Made by a program: the position numbers and the translations under genes
Source of the DNA: Burhinus oedicnemus
Lineage: Eukaryota; Chordata; Aves; Charadriiformes; Burhinidae
DNA length: 64,000 nucleotides
Direction of reading: 5' to 3'
NCBI GenBank assembly: GCA_008921705.1
Contig: VFFE01007035.1
Span: 124,509 to 188,508, forward strand
The notes under the pieces: generated by a model
Told to the model about the DNA's origin: nothing
The model's input: only the letters and a program-made list of their open reading frames with translations
Database searches by the model: none
Part shown: in pieces, positions 35,766-48,890 of the stretch
Layout of the letters: the number at the start of each line of letters is the position of its first letter
Position numbering within the stretch: position 1 is the stretch's first letter

Positions 35766-37237
35766 GCTGGTAATGCTGGTTATTTTACTGAGGGATTTAC
35801 CCTTGTCTGCCCCAAACTAGGAGTCATTTAAACTGCAATGCATCCGCATTTCAAATCATGCCAGCAACAGGGAGCAGTTTTCTTCGATGTACCTTCAGCT
35901 GTGGTGCATTTCTCTTTTTTACCCCAAAGTAAGCAGATAAAAAACAATTTTTTTTCAGTCTAAAACTCAGTAGCTATTGATAAATCTGTAATGAATTTGT
36001 ACGCTAGGCTATTAATTGCCTCGCAGATGTTTAGCCATAGGATTCCAGTGCAGAAAGGGATCGATAGATGTTGAGATTAAATTATCCAACTGTTTCAAAA
36101 CCCAAATAATCACTGCTTGAGCTTGTTTAGTTTGGGCCTGGGACAAAAGTCAATTCCTTCCCTGTGGACATTTCTATAAAGTACAGTTGACATAAGAAAT
36201 GATGAGACTCTGGAAAACTAGATTGAGCCATAAATATTCAGCTCTGCAGTGGATCCGAGAATAATAATTTAACTTTCTCTAATGCCCAGCTCTCAGACTG
36301 CTTAACAAACTCTCTATTCTTGGCAATCCTTGGCTGTTTAACAATTCAGAGCCCCTAATCCGTAACTTGGGAGGGAAAAAATGAAGATTTGGTTCAAATA
36401 AACCCCTAGCTGATGGAGTTAGAAGAGCTTCACTGTGGCATTTGCAATCAGCTAAAAAAGAACAGAAAAGGATGGAGAAGAGTGTCCCTGTCTGTAAATA
36501 TCTATAGCTACTCCAGATAAGCTCTCCTACCACTTTTTTCCTGCTTATAATTTAGTATTTCCTAGCACAAGGATCCCCTAGAAGCGTTTGCATGCTCCTG
36601 CCAGCAGTTTCCACCTCCTGTCCCTCACCTGAACCCTCCCTGGCTCTTTTCAGCCCAAGAAACCACAGCAACCCCCCTCCTGATGCTTAAACGGGCTGTG
36701 CTCAGGGGCAGGAGAAGACCTTTCTCAGCCAGCTGCAGCTGGAGGGGGACACGGCATCCATTTACCCTCTGAAAGTCACTGGTTTGCCCCAACACCTAAT
36801 CAGAGTCCTTGTCACCTATCTCCTTCTTGGCCAGGATGGGAATTTTGCCCCATGAACGAGTCCTGGGAGCAGCCCGGTAAGCGAGGACAAGCGATGCTCA
36901 ACCCAGTGCCTTTCAGTGCAGAAGCAACACATGGTTTTTAACCTGAACACGGCAAAAGTTCACCCAGGAGATCTGCCCTGCGTGCGCGGTGGGGAAGGTC
37001 CTACAGCACATCCTAAGCAAAGTCAGGACTGAAATGCCTCCTTCCCCAAGAAAAGCTCATTCTTCGAGTTTCTCTGCCTTGTCCCAGGTGGTGCCACATC
37101 CTACCCCTCGCAAGGATAATGCGATGGGGGGGGGTCTCTCTGCTGAGCTCTCTCTTGGTCTTCTCAGTACCTTTTTCCTCTGTTTCTTGCTGGCAAAGAG
37201 CTCCGTTGTTGTTATAGCAACCTCAGTATGGTTAAGT

Positions 37238-37312
37238 CTCTAGAGGCAAGGTTTATAGGGAGAGGCAATATCTTTTATTAGACTGGCTGATACAGCTGGA
37301 AAAGGAAAATAA
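37238..37312 (-). repeat. Possible ancient interspersed repeat
   Basis: Read on the minus strand, the words GTCTAATAAAAGATATTGCC and CTATAAACCTTGCCTC resemble a short repeat segment I recall from many amniote genomes. The AATAAA inside suggests it derives from a transcript 3' end. The 19-A run at 37318-37336 lies beyond its minus-strand start, so it is not its tail. The family cannot be named without a repeat-library search. Confidence 0.35.
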
Positions 37313-37317
37313 AAGGC

Positions 37318-37336
37318 AAAAAAAAAAAAAAAAAAG
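37318..37336. repeat. Poly-A run (19 A)
   Basis: Nineteen consecutive A on the plus strand, continuing into a short G/A-rich tail. No retroposed gene body is recognised to its left. Confidence 0.9.
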
Positions 37337-40300
37337 AGAGGGAGAGAGCAGCGTTCTGGCTCACAATCTTATCACAGGTCCCCAGAGCTGTGGGCGGATG
37401 GTAACGAAGTGGGTACAGAGGAGAAAGAGGTGACATGCATGGACTTGGTGTGGGCACCTGAGAAGGGGCAGACCTGGCCGGCGCAGGCTCAGCCAGGCTG
37501 GCAAGATGGCAGCCCAGCAGCCCAGGCATCACAGGGGTGCTAATCTGCCTTTATCTGGTGGAAAGCAGCAATCCAGTGGGAAATGAGACCCATGTTCAAT
37601 GCTGGCTCTTCCTGCCAAACACCAGCACAATGCCGGTTTGCCTTCACTGCCCCAGTACCACCACAGCATCTCCCAGGTCGCAGCTGCTGCTGCAAGCACC
37701 ACTGCATCCAGTGCCAAAATAACCCCAGTCTCTCTCATCTGCTGCGCATCTGCTTTTGACATCTGATCGAAGTAGTCAGAGCAAACCTTGGCAGCATCCA
37801 CCCTAAGCAGTCCTCCCAGGGTACACTCCCCACCTGATGTATTGAAGGCAGCAGAAGATGGTCCAAGGAGCTAATCAGCAAGGTGGCTCCTGGGTCACCT
37901 TCTGGTCTAATCCCCAACCCCAATTCCAGCCCCTCAGCTGTGCCCACTGGTTCTTGGCTTTTCTTCCAGTGCATCTCCAGCAGCATCGAGTGCCTTCTTG
38001 CTCAGGTCCCACCTGACCCACTCTGCTTGCTCGGGATCTGATCTCTGGCATCCATCAAACACGAGCCACCGCTTTCAGGCGCCTCATCCCTCAAGCAGAC
38101 AGCGCTCCTGATGTTGGTGCATCCTCATCAATCAGCCTGCTGTTCTGGATAAAACCCACCTCCTAATGCACAACCGGTATTCACCTGAATGGTATCTGCT
38201 GCCTGCCGGGATGTCTGTCATTCAGACTGTCAGTTTTCAGTTGAATTTATGGCTTGATGATAATTTCCTATAAACACTGAACTCAGGGAAAAAGCTTTGC
38301 AAGCACTGATGTAAAAGCTCTTTTCTTTCTGTCTGGTGTGTCTAATCTTCAGTATTGCTCAACTGGAAAGTCATCTTTCTTTTTGCACATTCTTTTCTGT
38401 TTAACGAGGCCCTTCTAACCTCCTGAGCAGAAAAGCAGATCAGGCAATAATTCATAGCCTGTCTGCTGAAGAAAACACAAGTGCATAAAAGAAATGTAAA
38501 TGAATTCAGCATTAAACAGGTGGCTCTGGGGAAGGTCTGTGGTGGGAACGGGCTCGCACGTGGCCCAACAGAATGACGTAGGATGGAGTCAGCTCCTCTA
38601 AGCCAAAACTGAAAAGAGAAGCAATGTCTGTGGCAGCTGATTTCTTCTTTGCAAGAGGAGGTGAAGTTGCATAAGGTTAGCTAAGGTAGTGCAAGACTTC
38701 CTGTCTTTTAATAGCTACAACAAATTTTGTTTCAACAGATTCGATGACCACCGATGCTCAGGGATGACACTCTGCAGCAGCAGGGTTGCCCCCGCACGCT
38801 CCACCCAACAAAATGCTGTTTTAAAGAAAAACCTCTCGTGTTGTTTGCTCCCTGTAAGGGTGGTGGATGGTATTTCCCCTTGGTTACAGAGTGTGAAACT
38901 CAGCTGCTGTCTGAGGCATATTTGTGAAGGTCCAATAAACCTCAGGGAGAGGTCAGGAATGAGCAGAAGGCAAATCTACCTCCTGGGCTTGGGCAAATCT
39001 AACTTCATTGACAACTGCATGGGTAGGCTGGCTCAGGAGGCTTGGGCTTGCCTTCAGCACAGCTGCCACAGGCCTGGTAACCACCAGGAGGAAGGCAGGA
39101 TAGTTGTGCTTTCTTTAAACCCTACTGGGATTTTTGGTTCTGCCTGCAGCAGAGCCTTACACCAAGCCTAGTGGAGCTCTTCAAGCCCCCACCACTGCAG
39201 TTACAGCACCACCTCCTTCCAAGGAACCTAAGGGTGGCCTTTGGGGTTTTGGTGAGCAGAAGCAGGGGGCCATGAAGGACACATGCATGGCCCCGCACAG
39301 GGACACATCTGCTGACTCAGCAGGGCAAGTCCTGGCCTTTGCTGGTCCTTAAAGCAAGGGCTGCCTGGAGACCCAAGGCAGGATGTCTCAGCAAAGCTTG
39401 ACTCCGGCCCTGCTCCTCTCACAGAGGGAAGAAGTTGGCCCATAAATAGTCCCATGTAGCCCTGGCTTCCTAGCAACAGCGGAAAACAGAGCTGGATTTC
39501 ACCAGAGCATCTCAAGTCATACCCAGCAGAAGCATGTCCCATCTGTTTTCCACATCTCCCATCTGTCCAGCCTGGGCCAACATTGTCTCACTGGCCACCT
39601 GGCCACAGTTGAAAATTCCAAAAGATCCTGAAGCATCATTTCTAAGCCCACCCTTCACCAGAGTTTGTGAACAGTTTGCCTAAACCCAATTGATTTAGCC
39701 CTGATTTCTCATTAAAAATGCTGTTCATTTAATCCAGGACTTTAAACCATTTCATCACTGGGGAAGGAAACAGTTTTGGGAGAAAGGGAACAACCCCTGA
39801 TAGTGACATAATGCAGACGGTTTAGGGCAAGCTTAGCATGAAATCACAGCTTTCCATTGCAGATTTAGTTCTTTAGCTCCTGTTGAAATCACCAGGGAGT
39901 TTACTCTGGACCTCTCCTGGCAAAAGGGGATGCAGTCTGGCCCTGTAAGTTTGGCCTGAGATGGTAGGGACTGGGCTTTGGGAAAGGGGCAGGATCCAGA
40001 CTGAGATCAGCAAAGAGCTCCTGAGCAACAAAATTAAAGAGCATGGGATTCAATCTAGATGATTACCCCAGTTCACAGACCATTACGCATCCCTTCCTCC
40101 ACTCTTCATCCATTTCTGTGAAGAGGAAAGAACACAGAAAACAGGGGAAATAGCTGTTTCGCCAGTCTCTTCTGGAGCACAATTAGCAGAGCATCACAAA
40201 ACTGCAATACGGAGCGTCCATGTGCCAACAGGACCTTTCCAACACCTCTTATGTGCCCACTTCAGTCTTGGCTGATGAGGAGAAAGTCCTCTCCTGGTCC

Positions 40301-43300
40301 CAAGCTGCCCCCAGATAAGTCCTCAAGAGTCAGAAGGAGCAGGAATCATGCTCTTGGCAGGAGAGCATCAGCCTGCCCTTCCGAGCAGAAAGGACAGGTT
40401 CATGACAGTGTCTCGGCACCATAAACCCCATCGCAGGTTGGAAGAGACGTCAGGCTGGCCCACATGGCATGCAACAGAGTTATAGGCTCAGCCTTTGGTA
40501 CACACTGAAGTGTTTTTTGAGGCATCAAGGACTCTCACTTTAATCACAGAAACTGAAGGGAGGATGACATTGTATCCTGGATGGGAAGGTCGCAGTTTTT
40601 CAGCATTGTATCTCCTTGTCCTGATTGCTGCTGCATGTCGGCTGTATGGTACTATCCCGTACTGCCTACTGTCTAATTGGATCAAACTGACTCTGATTAT
40701 ATTTAGGAAGCTGATAAATAACATATCTGAAAGCCACTTGCCCGTTACAGCCAAAGTGGCTCTAGCTGTAGGGAGTTAATTAAAGCCAAGACTATAAAGC
40801 TTTTTTTGCTGCTGTGGAACTTGGCTTTTGGGGGCAGCTGGAGGAGTCAGTCTGAATGGAAACAATCTGAGGAGCCTACACAGAGTTATTTCCATTTAGA
40901 AGCAAAGTTATCACTGCAGTCCCAATAAACCATGAAGCTGACACTTGAAGCCTTGCTCAGAGCTTGTCTAGAACTTGTCACCGAAACAGGTCCAATTAGA
41001 ATATGTCGACTCCTTGACACTAACGTATTTGGCAAAGGGCCTTGGTTTGTACTACATTTTTTCTGTAAGAGTTTCATTGGTCTAGGGTATCAGACATGGA
41101 GAGGGAAGGTAAGGGCAGGAAAAGATGCAGAAGAAACTACAAAAGCGCAGCAGAAAAAATATATGGGGAGCCGGGAGCAAAACCCTCTGAAATTAACAGA
41201 GTAAAGATACAAGCCTGTATCCTTTTCCTGCTCAGGAATATGCTAAACACTCTTATTCTAAAGTGAGCCTCTGGAATTCTTTTTTTGTTTTTTTTGAAGA
41301 CCTAAATGTCTTACTGTTTTTTTCCCAGTAGGTGATGACCAGGTGACCTAGTCTTAAAGCAGTTTGGGAGACAGGCAGGGCAGCATTCCCATACTGCTTT
41401 CGCTCCTCAAACACGTCTTCCTTGAAATTAGAAGGTCTGTAATCAAAAGGGGTCTAGTTATTAGTGATGGTGCTTGTGCTATAGGTGATATTATGCTGCT
41501 ACCACCAAGAGCTCATCAACTTAGCCTGGAAAACAGGTAGTTGAAGCTGATCCCATCTCTACTGGATTTTATGCCAGTGGGAGAGTTCTAGAATATGCAA
41601 GCACAATTTTGCTTCAGCTGGGGAAACAGCCAGGTATGGTCTGTTTAGTACATAGTTAGGGATGATTCTCAATTGTTCCTGGGTGCCAAGCCCTCAGAGC
41701 TGCCCTTAACCCATCAGAGATTGCATCTCACCTTAGAAAGGTGACTTGAGCACACCACTATCATCTACCTTCTGGCTGTTAGGACTGTGCCTAGGAATAA
41801 ATTCATCAGGTCTTCAAAAAACTGAGCTCTGGCAGACCACTGCATATAATAGCATCAAAAACCTGGAGAACTTAAGCCATTTGGTTTGATCCGCACTCAG
41901 TGTCACATGCCAGATTCACCTCATCCTGGGCAGACTCCAGTCCAGAAGGTAAGAGATAGCTGCACCTTGCTGAAGATCAACTTACATATGGCTTCTGGGA
42001 CATCATCAGCCAGGCTGGAGCGAGGACCAAGGGAAGCAGTGGACCCTGCCCATGGTGCCACAGGTAGAGAAGCCTCAAAGCATTAAGAAATCAGGCTGAG
42101 GGCAAGTGTAGCAGGGACAGAATCAGATTCAAGTTAGCCTATCCCTACAAATAGCCTGTCCCTACAAGTTGAAGCTCCGAGCTGAACAGACAGTAGATTA
42201 TAGCTACATGCCCCAGAGAGACAGACCTCTACAGACATTAATGGTGATTTACCCACTCCACTTAGTAAGGCACTCAAGGTGGGCAGTACACTCTCAAGAC
42301 TGCTCTTTTTCTCACTGCTACCTCCTGATATCCACCTTCCAGACCAGAAACGGGTCTTTGTGGAAATAGATTTTATCCTATAAGCTTTAAACAAGGCTCT
42401 GGAAGCAGGGGAATTAATTGGAAAATGATTGAAGGCTATTAGAGGGTTTTGCATGGCTTTGTTTAATGGTGGAAGATTAAACAGAAATGAGAGCTGCCGA
42501 CTGGAGCTTAGCAGCCAGGAGATCGTGGTGACCCCACGCTGCCGGCAAGCCTGGCAGAGCCGGATCCTGCCCAGCAGATGTGCAGCATGGGGCCTTCTCA
42601 TTTTCCTGGTCAAGCAGTGAAAGCCACCCCCCTGATGTTCTCTCCTGAACTTGCAAGCCAGCCTCAGGCACCACAGAGTTAAACAGCTAACCCAGCATAG
42701 AGCCCTCGGGGTGTTTTCTTAGTATGGCACAAAATCTGTTGCCTCTCCATCCCTGGCCAGGGGAGATGGGAGATGGGGAAAGCGGAAGGAAGGCTACTTG
42801 CCTCAAAGCTCATGAAAATGAGCTAGGATAAATGATGCATGTCCTGGTATGCTTATACCATGAGGCCCAGACCCTAGTTCTTGCACGCTGGTTTCCCCAA
42901 AACCATCACAGTTATATGGCCAGCCACAAATCCTCACGTCTCCAAGGGCCAAAGTGATGTTAGGACCAAACGAGCTTGAGGTATTTTTGTGGCTGGCTCA
43001 TGTGAAACAAAAACCAGATCAGCCCTTAGGTCCTTCCATTTGGTGAATTCCCTTCACCCAAGAGTTCCTTGCCCCACCGCAGCTCCAGGGATGGTGTCAG
43101 CGATTTACGAAGGTGAGCTGGGATCACCATGCATCAGCCTGTGTGGCAATGTCTGTGCAGATGACACCTCAAATGCAAAATCAAAGGCTGTTTCTTTACT
43201 GTCCTCATCATACTGCAAGCACAGCCCAGGTTAGATGGAGGTGTTGAGGGCTCTTCCTCTCAGCAATGTCTATAACTTTTTTTTTCCCTGAATATTCTTT

Positions 43301-45819
43301 GCAACTCAACTTCTTATTTTATTCTGAAACCTTTCTCACCAAGTCAGCATTGATTTATTTGGAGAGAAAAAATGATCTTTTATTTTTTATATTCTTCCCA
43401 TTGCTGCCCATTGCTTCCAAAAGAGAGATCCCACCCCTCCGCTCCTCCAACCCTCTGCTCCGGCCCATCTCCTCCCTTGCTCTGCTTAGGGTGTATGACA
43501 GGCCCCTTTCTGAGCCAACTAAACTCACTAATCCTGGGGAAAACAACTTGGTCTTTCATGCAGCATTCGTTTAATGTGGGTTTGATGAGCTGAGCTGCTG
43601 TAGCGCAGGGGCAGACAGATCTCAGTCCTGGGTGAGGAGAAGCAGGAGGGTTCTAAGGTCCTCCCTGGGTGCCAGGGGATGCGTGAGAGCGCCATGGTGG
43701 GATGCACAGCCTCACCAAGGCCCTAGGGAAGGCTGTCCAACCCTAGCCATGTGCTGTCTGCCACAGTTCTGCTCCCAGGGATGCACGGGCTGCAAGTCAC
43801 CGCACACCTCCGGTTGTGGCGATGGGGTCTGTCCCTCAGGCAATTGCTGGTGGCTTGATACAGAGGAGCTTCTATCTCATCACCATCACCTTTCTTCAGT
43901 TTTGCTTCACAGATCATAAAAGAAGACAGATCACTGCTTTTTTTTTTCCACTCTAGGCAGTCCGTCTTCTCCTCAGACTGACCCTTCACTTTTATTGACA
44001 CAGATCCACGCTCATAAAATGCAAATCGGTTACCTTGGATCCTCTCACCTGCCCAGATTCATGCCAAATCTGCAGGGTCTGTAATTGTTGTTCCAGGTGT
44101 CTGCTGCCCATCTCAGCAGATATCATCTTCCTACCTTCAGAAATGTGTTTTATAACTCCTGTTCTTCAATGAAAACAAAACACACAACTAGGAAAACAAC
44201 AAAATACGAAAGCCCTACACAAACCCACCACGGCAGACTGGACTTTATCACTGTTGATGTGCTCTGCCATTTCCCTGATGGACAATTATCAGCTTAGCAG
44301 AGCTACGCAATGGGAGCTAAGCAATAATCTTATGGAGCAAATACAACCTTGTAGCAGAGAACAACCTGTCCTGCCTGAGAACGTTGTCGGCACCAATAGC
44401 ACCAATACAGCTGGTACCTGCTCCGCGCTTGGACTTGCTTTCTTGATAGGAACATTCAGGAGCTCCCAGTTCAGTGTTACTCCACCAGCTCTGGCTCTGG
44501 GTTGAGCCTCCTGTGGGTACTGAGCCTTGGGCAGAGAAAGGACAGATGCCTGGGAGGGGGTTGAGGTGCCCTTGTCACCACAGCTAAAAATCTGGCTGGA
44601 AGGGTGACTGCACGCCTCCAGCAGAAAGCACGTCTAGGTAGAAGGCAGGCCTGGTGGGTAAGTCACAACAACAAGATGCAGTGAATCTATGCAGCATTTT
44701 CTCCTCTGCCACCAAATCTTTATGTGACCTTAGTCACATCACTTCATCTCCCAGTATATCCACTTCCCTACCTCCAAAATGGGAACGTTCACTCCTTTCT
44801 CCCACCCTTTTGCCTGTTTATTTCTACTCAGACTCCCAGGTCTTCGTGGCAGCCAGAGCTTCTTGCTGTTCCTCATACATACAGCTCCTGACACCGCTGG
44901 GTCCATCAGTCTACAGGGGCACTGATGTAGTAAACCCCAGAGTGCCCGTGTTTTAAGTGCTCTTAAAAATATGGGGAGCAAGATGTGTGCTGTTACTGCT
45001 ATTCACTGCCTCCAGCTGCTGCTATGTGTTTCCCTGTGAAGATAATAAGGCAAAATATTTCACACCAAATGGTCTTTCTCCTTTTCTCTCCTCGGCAAAC
45101 ACACTTTGCACTTGCTCATTAACGAACGTACACCATCCACATCGACCAGGGCTGGCGCTGAATTGAACTTCGAATGCCTTTTCAGTGCCATAGCCTAGTT
45201 AATAATTACTTTTATGACTCACTCCACTCCATGCTGCTGGAGCACCATTAAGAGAATTGACAGCACAAATAACAGAAACATTAAGCCTAATGATGTTGCG
45301 AGTGTTAGCCCTGCTAAAGTGCTCCTGGTGTCACAAAAGAAGAGCCTTTCCCTTTAGCAGTTGTCCCTCCCAAGGGGGGGTGTTTTCTCCCCATCCCTGG
45401 CATTGCAGAGGAAAGTCATCTTGCAGCTCCTTGAGTTGTGACAGTAGGAGCGTGGGGTGCACACATACACACACATACCCACGTCCCACGTGTGCTCACG
45501 CAGCAACCATCCACATTTCAGAATATCTTCGTTCCCAGTTGGCAAACTCTCAGCATCCTCAGTTTCAGCGTGGTCCTGCAGCTTCCCCCCCTACCCAGCG
45601 TCCTGGCGGGCCCCACCACCGACTGTGCCCTGCGAGCAGCCCGCGGGCTTGCACTCAGCTTGCCTAAATCATGAGGGAAAATGCACCAGTTTGAGCCACT
45701 TTCCTAGATTTCCCTCCGAGGCGCAGAGGGATGCCCAACACCTCGCTGACCGGTGGATGGTTAACTGCATCCCTGGATGGTCCTCTCTCTAACTCAATTC
45801 CTGACAATTTACTCTCATT

Positions 45820-46290
45820 TCCCCACTACTTTATAATTCACAGGACAGGATTTAATACTTCCCAAATTAGCTTTAAATAGCATATCTAAGGATCACAAAG
45901 CCTTTTGGATGAACAGAGTGTGACAACGAGCCTGATAGCTCTAAGATTATTTAAGAATAAGAGACACTGGTTCAAGCAGGGAGGTTTCCCTGCTGTTATT
46001 TGCCGAAAGCAAAACTGTTTCTGTGAAATAGCCGTTTCCTTTTCTTTTAACGGGAAAATTCAATTTATCTTCCCTTTTTCTTAGCCAGTTCCTCCTCTTT
46101 GCCTTCATTGCCACAAATTCCCTAATCTTGTTATTCTGGGGTGTTGGAAAAGTGTAATCATCTGAGCCATGAAATTAAAGACAGCAGCAACACTTCCAGG
46201 GAGGTGACTTAAGTCAGAGGAATTAATTCTCCCAGTAGACAGCTCTTATTTAGAACAAATGTGATTTTCGGAACTGAAGCCATGTTTTTA
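45820..46290. promoter_or_regulatory. Candidate conserved element with adjacent palindromes
   Basis: This AT-rich, repeat-free block contains a perfect 12-bp palindrome TGACTTAAGTCA (46205-46216) and, three bases on, a perfect 10-bp palindrome GAATTAATTC (46220-46229). The first has two inverted TGACT half-sites of bZIP type, the second a homeodomain-like core. Words such as ACTTTATAATTCAC and CCAAATTAGCTTTAAATAG precede them. Function is inferred. Confidence 0.27.
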
Positions 46291-48876
46291 ATGAGGGTCT
46301 ATGAAAATACATGTAGCCCAGAGCTTCTGGGAAACTCAGTGTTATGCCAGCGAAATGCATCGTGTAAAGGAAAACAATAGCCAACAGTCTCATTCAGTAA
46401 GTTCATCGCTCGGTTCCCTGCAGAGAAAAGCCCTCTCTGTATCTCTCATCCTCGGAGATCGCTGCCCTGAACAAGGGAATCTACAGCTATTTATTGAGGG
46501 TCCAAATCTGGCCCACCCAAAAGGTGCGTTTTGAGGTTTAACTGAGAAAAGAGATGTTTTTTCCTCCCTCTTTTTCAAATGAAGCCAGCATACATGAGCA
46601 GGGGGGGCTCAACACAACACAGGGTTAAGGAGTGGGAGTCCTTGCCCCAGGATACTACAGATGTTGAAATTTAGGGGTTTTTTTTTCCTGCAAAAAGCAA
46701 GAGTAATGCTTTGATCTGAGCCGAGCTTCTTTTCAGCTCTGTGCCTCAGTTTCCTTTCTTGCCTGATGTCTTTCTCTTTACCCAGAGCAGGGACTGCTTT
46801 ACTTCCACCTACACAGCGAAGCACCGGAGGCATGGATGGGACCACTGGTCATCACCAGGGTGTAAGACTGCATTCAGAGGGATTTCCAGGGATTTAGGGT
46901 CATGAAAAAGGGTGTATGCAGCAAGGATGCACCAAAAATTTGCCTTGGCTTTGGGTCTAGTAGGTGTTTTCAGATGAAGAATAAGAAAGAAAAGCCATTT
47001 GGAGACCATGATGCAGCATGAAGCTGGGAGGGCAGCCTCGAAGAGCTTTCCATGCTCTGTTACCTGGGTTTAGCTCCCCGGAGCAAACAGCTCTGCGGCT
47101 CCCAGGTACAGCTGTAATTGCCAACCAAAGGTTATTTTTCTCCAGTGAACTCAGTGGCCCCATGAAAGGTTCCCAGCCCAGAAACCAAAGCTGGCCGCTT
47201 GTTTGCACAACCACCACGGGGTGCAGGCAGCAGTGATGTGCCCACCTCTGCAGAAGCCAGAGCCCTTGGGTTGGCTGGCAACACGTCCTTTCCATGTGCA
47301 GAATTTGCCTCCGAATGGAGAGTGCGGAGCCCCAGAGACAGTGAACGGGGTAAAGCTTGCAGTGGGAGAGGGAGGATCAGCTCCTAATGGCAGCATCATG
47401 TTTGCCTGGCTCAGCTGGAGATAAAAAGATGAACCGTAGATCGTAATGATTTCTTATACCAAGATGACAACAGAGGAGGATTTGTCTCCAAAAGAAGCAT
47501 CTTTTCTGCCTATGTGCCAGCAAAAGAAATCATTTTTCTGTCTGGCTTTGTAGCAAACTTCATCAAATATCCATCTGGCACCAGGCCAGAGAGCTACATA
47601 CGAAGCTGTGTTCACTGTCACAGCAGATTGATGCCAGAAACTCCAGCAAAGATTTCAGCAGGAGAGAGCTCCTGCGATGGATTTGGGAGGGTGCGCAGAT
47701 CTCTGGAGGCACGGCTTATTAAAAGCACCGACGTAGAGAGATCTGGCTTTTTGGACCTGACTGAAAAGGGAGTCTGATAAGGGACTGTAGCCCCAGAGCT
47801 GCCTTTGAGGGTTGGGCTTCATGTGGAGACAGAGCCCAGCAAGATCTCATTTTAGGGGTGCCTGGAGGATTGAATAATAGAGCAATTCTGAAGTGTTTGG
47901 ATCGGAAATTTCATCTGGAACCTGGGAAGTTTTTTCCTGGCAAAAGCATCATGAGAACCAGTGTCTTCTCAGGCCAGGCCAATTTCAAGAAATCAGAATT
48001 TCCCAATGAATGTGTGCTGCCTGGAAAAACTCCTGGGGACTCTTTGTATGCAAGGATGCCTTGAAAAATGTAATCTGTCCTCCCAGCCCTGACACCCTCT
48101 GTGCTCTGAGAATTCAAAGCCATGTCAGCGTGTGCAGGTCCCACAGAGAGAGACTCAGAATGATTACAAGTAGCAGAGGATCTACCGATGGAAATGGCAA
48201 AATCTCCTTTCCACGGACTTCATAAATTAGACTGAACAAAGCCATGGAAACGAACCTGTAAGGAGCAATCCTCACTGACCAACCCTGATGGTCCAGCTGT
48301 CTTCTGCAGCCCGGTGGCTCACTGTGAGCCTGGGTGACCAGCCGTCTACTCCTCGCTGGAGCTCCTCAGGTTAGCAGTGGGAGCAGCTGGGGTAGCAGAA
48401 GCCCCCAAACTGGCCACCACTTTATGGAGCCGGTCTCCAAAAGTTTGAAATTGATAATAAGATGAAACACATCAAACTCCCAGCTTCCCTAAGAAGTGTG
48501 AGAGAGCAAACGGTGTGGGGCAATACCAGAGGTGATGCTCCATATCCTTGGTCCATCTAGAGAGGGGTGCTGCTGCAGAGAATAAGCATCTGCTGTGGCT
48601 TTGCATCACCCTAGGGGCATGGGCAGGGTGTTGCTCTCATACCATTCCAAACAAGAAGCTCTTTGGAATCATCAGTCTGATAGCCAGGAGTTTTAGGAAT
48701 CAAATATACAAGCCTCTCCGAGAGCATGTTGTAGTGGGGCAGCCAGCGGTGTCTGAGGGTCTCTCCCATGGATGCTGAGCTGACAGCATCTGACAGCTGG
48801 AGAAAACCAGCCTTTCAACTTCTAAGTTGAGCACATTTGCTATGGACTCACTGGAGACTAATGACGTAAAAGCTCC

Positions 48877-48890
48877 TTTTTTTTTTTTTT
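48877..48890. repeat. Poly-T run (14 T)
   Basis: Fourteen consecutive T on the plus strand in non-coding sequence. Confidence 0.9.

Larger units (their letters stand above)
30215..37237. other. Non-coding stretch right of the LTR
   Basis: No exon is supported. It begins with A-rich sequence at 30218-30257 and 30294-30317. It contains the twin palindromes near 31463-31496, a C/A-rich tandem at 31645-31671, and AT-rich candidate elements at 33720-34000 and 35450-35760. Open frames of up to 191 codons (33032-33607, plus strand) lack domains and are not supported by splice or start context. Confidence 0.5.

Noticed and set aside
37200..37336. Processed pseudogene ending in the 19-A run
   Set aside because: The recognisable repeat segment reads on the opposite strand, so the A-run is not its tail, and no gene body precedes it.
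42134..42613. 159-codon minus-strand open frame
   Set aside because: No recognised family and no hydrophobic or motif pattern suggesting a real protein.
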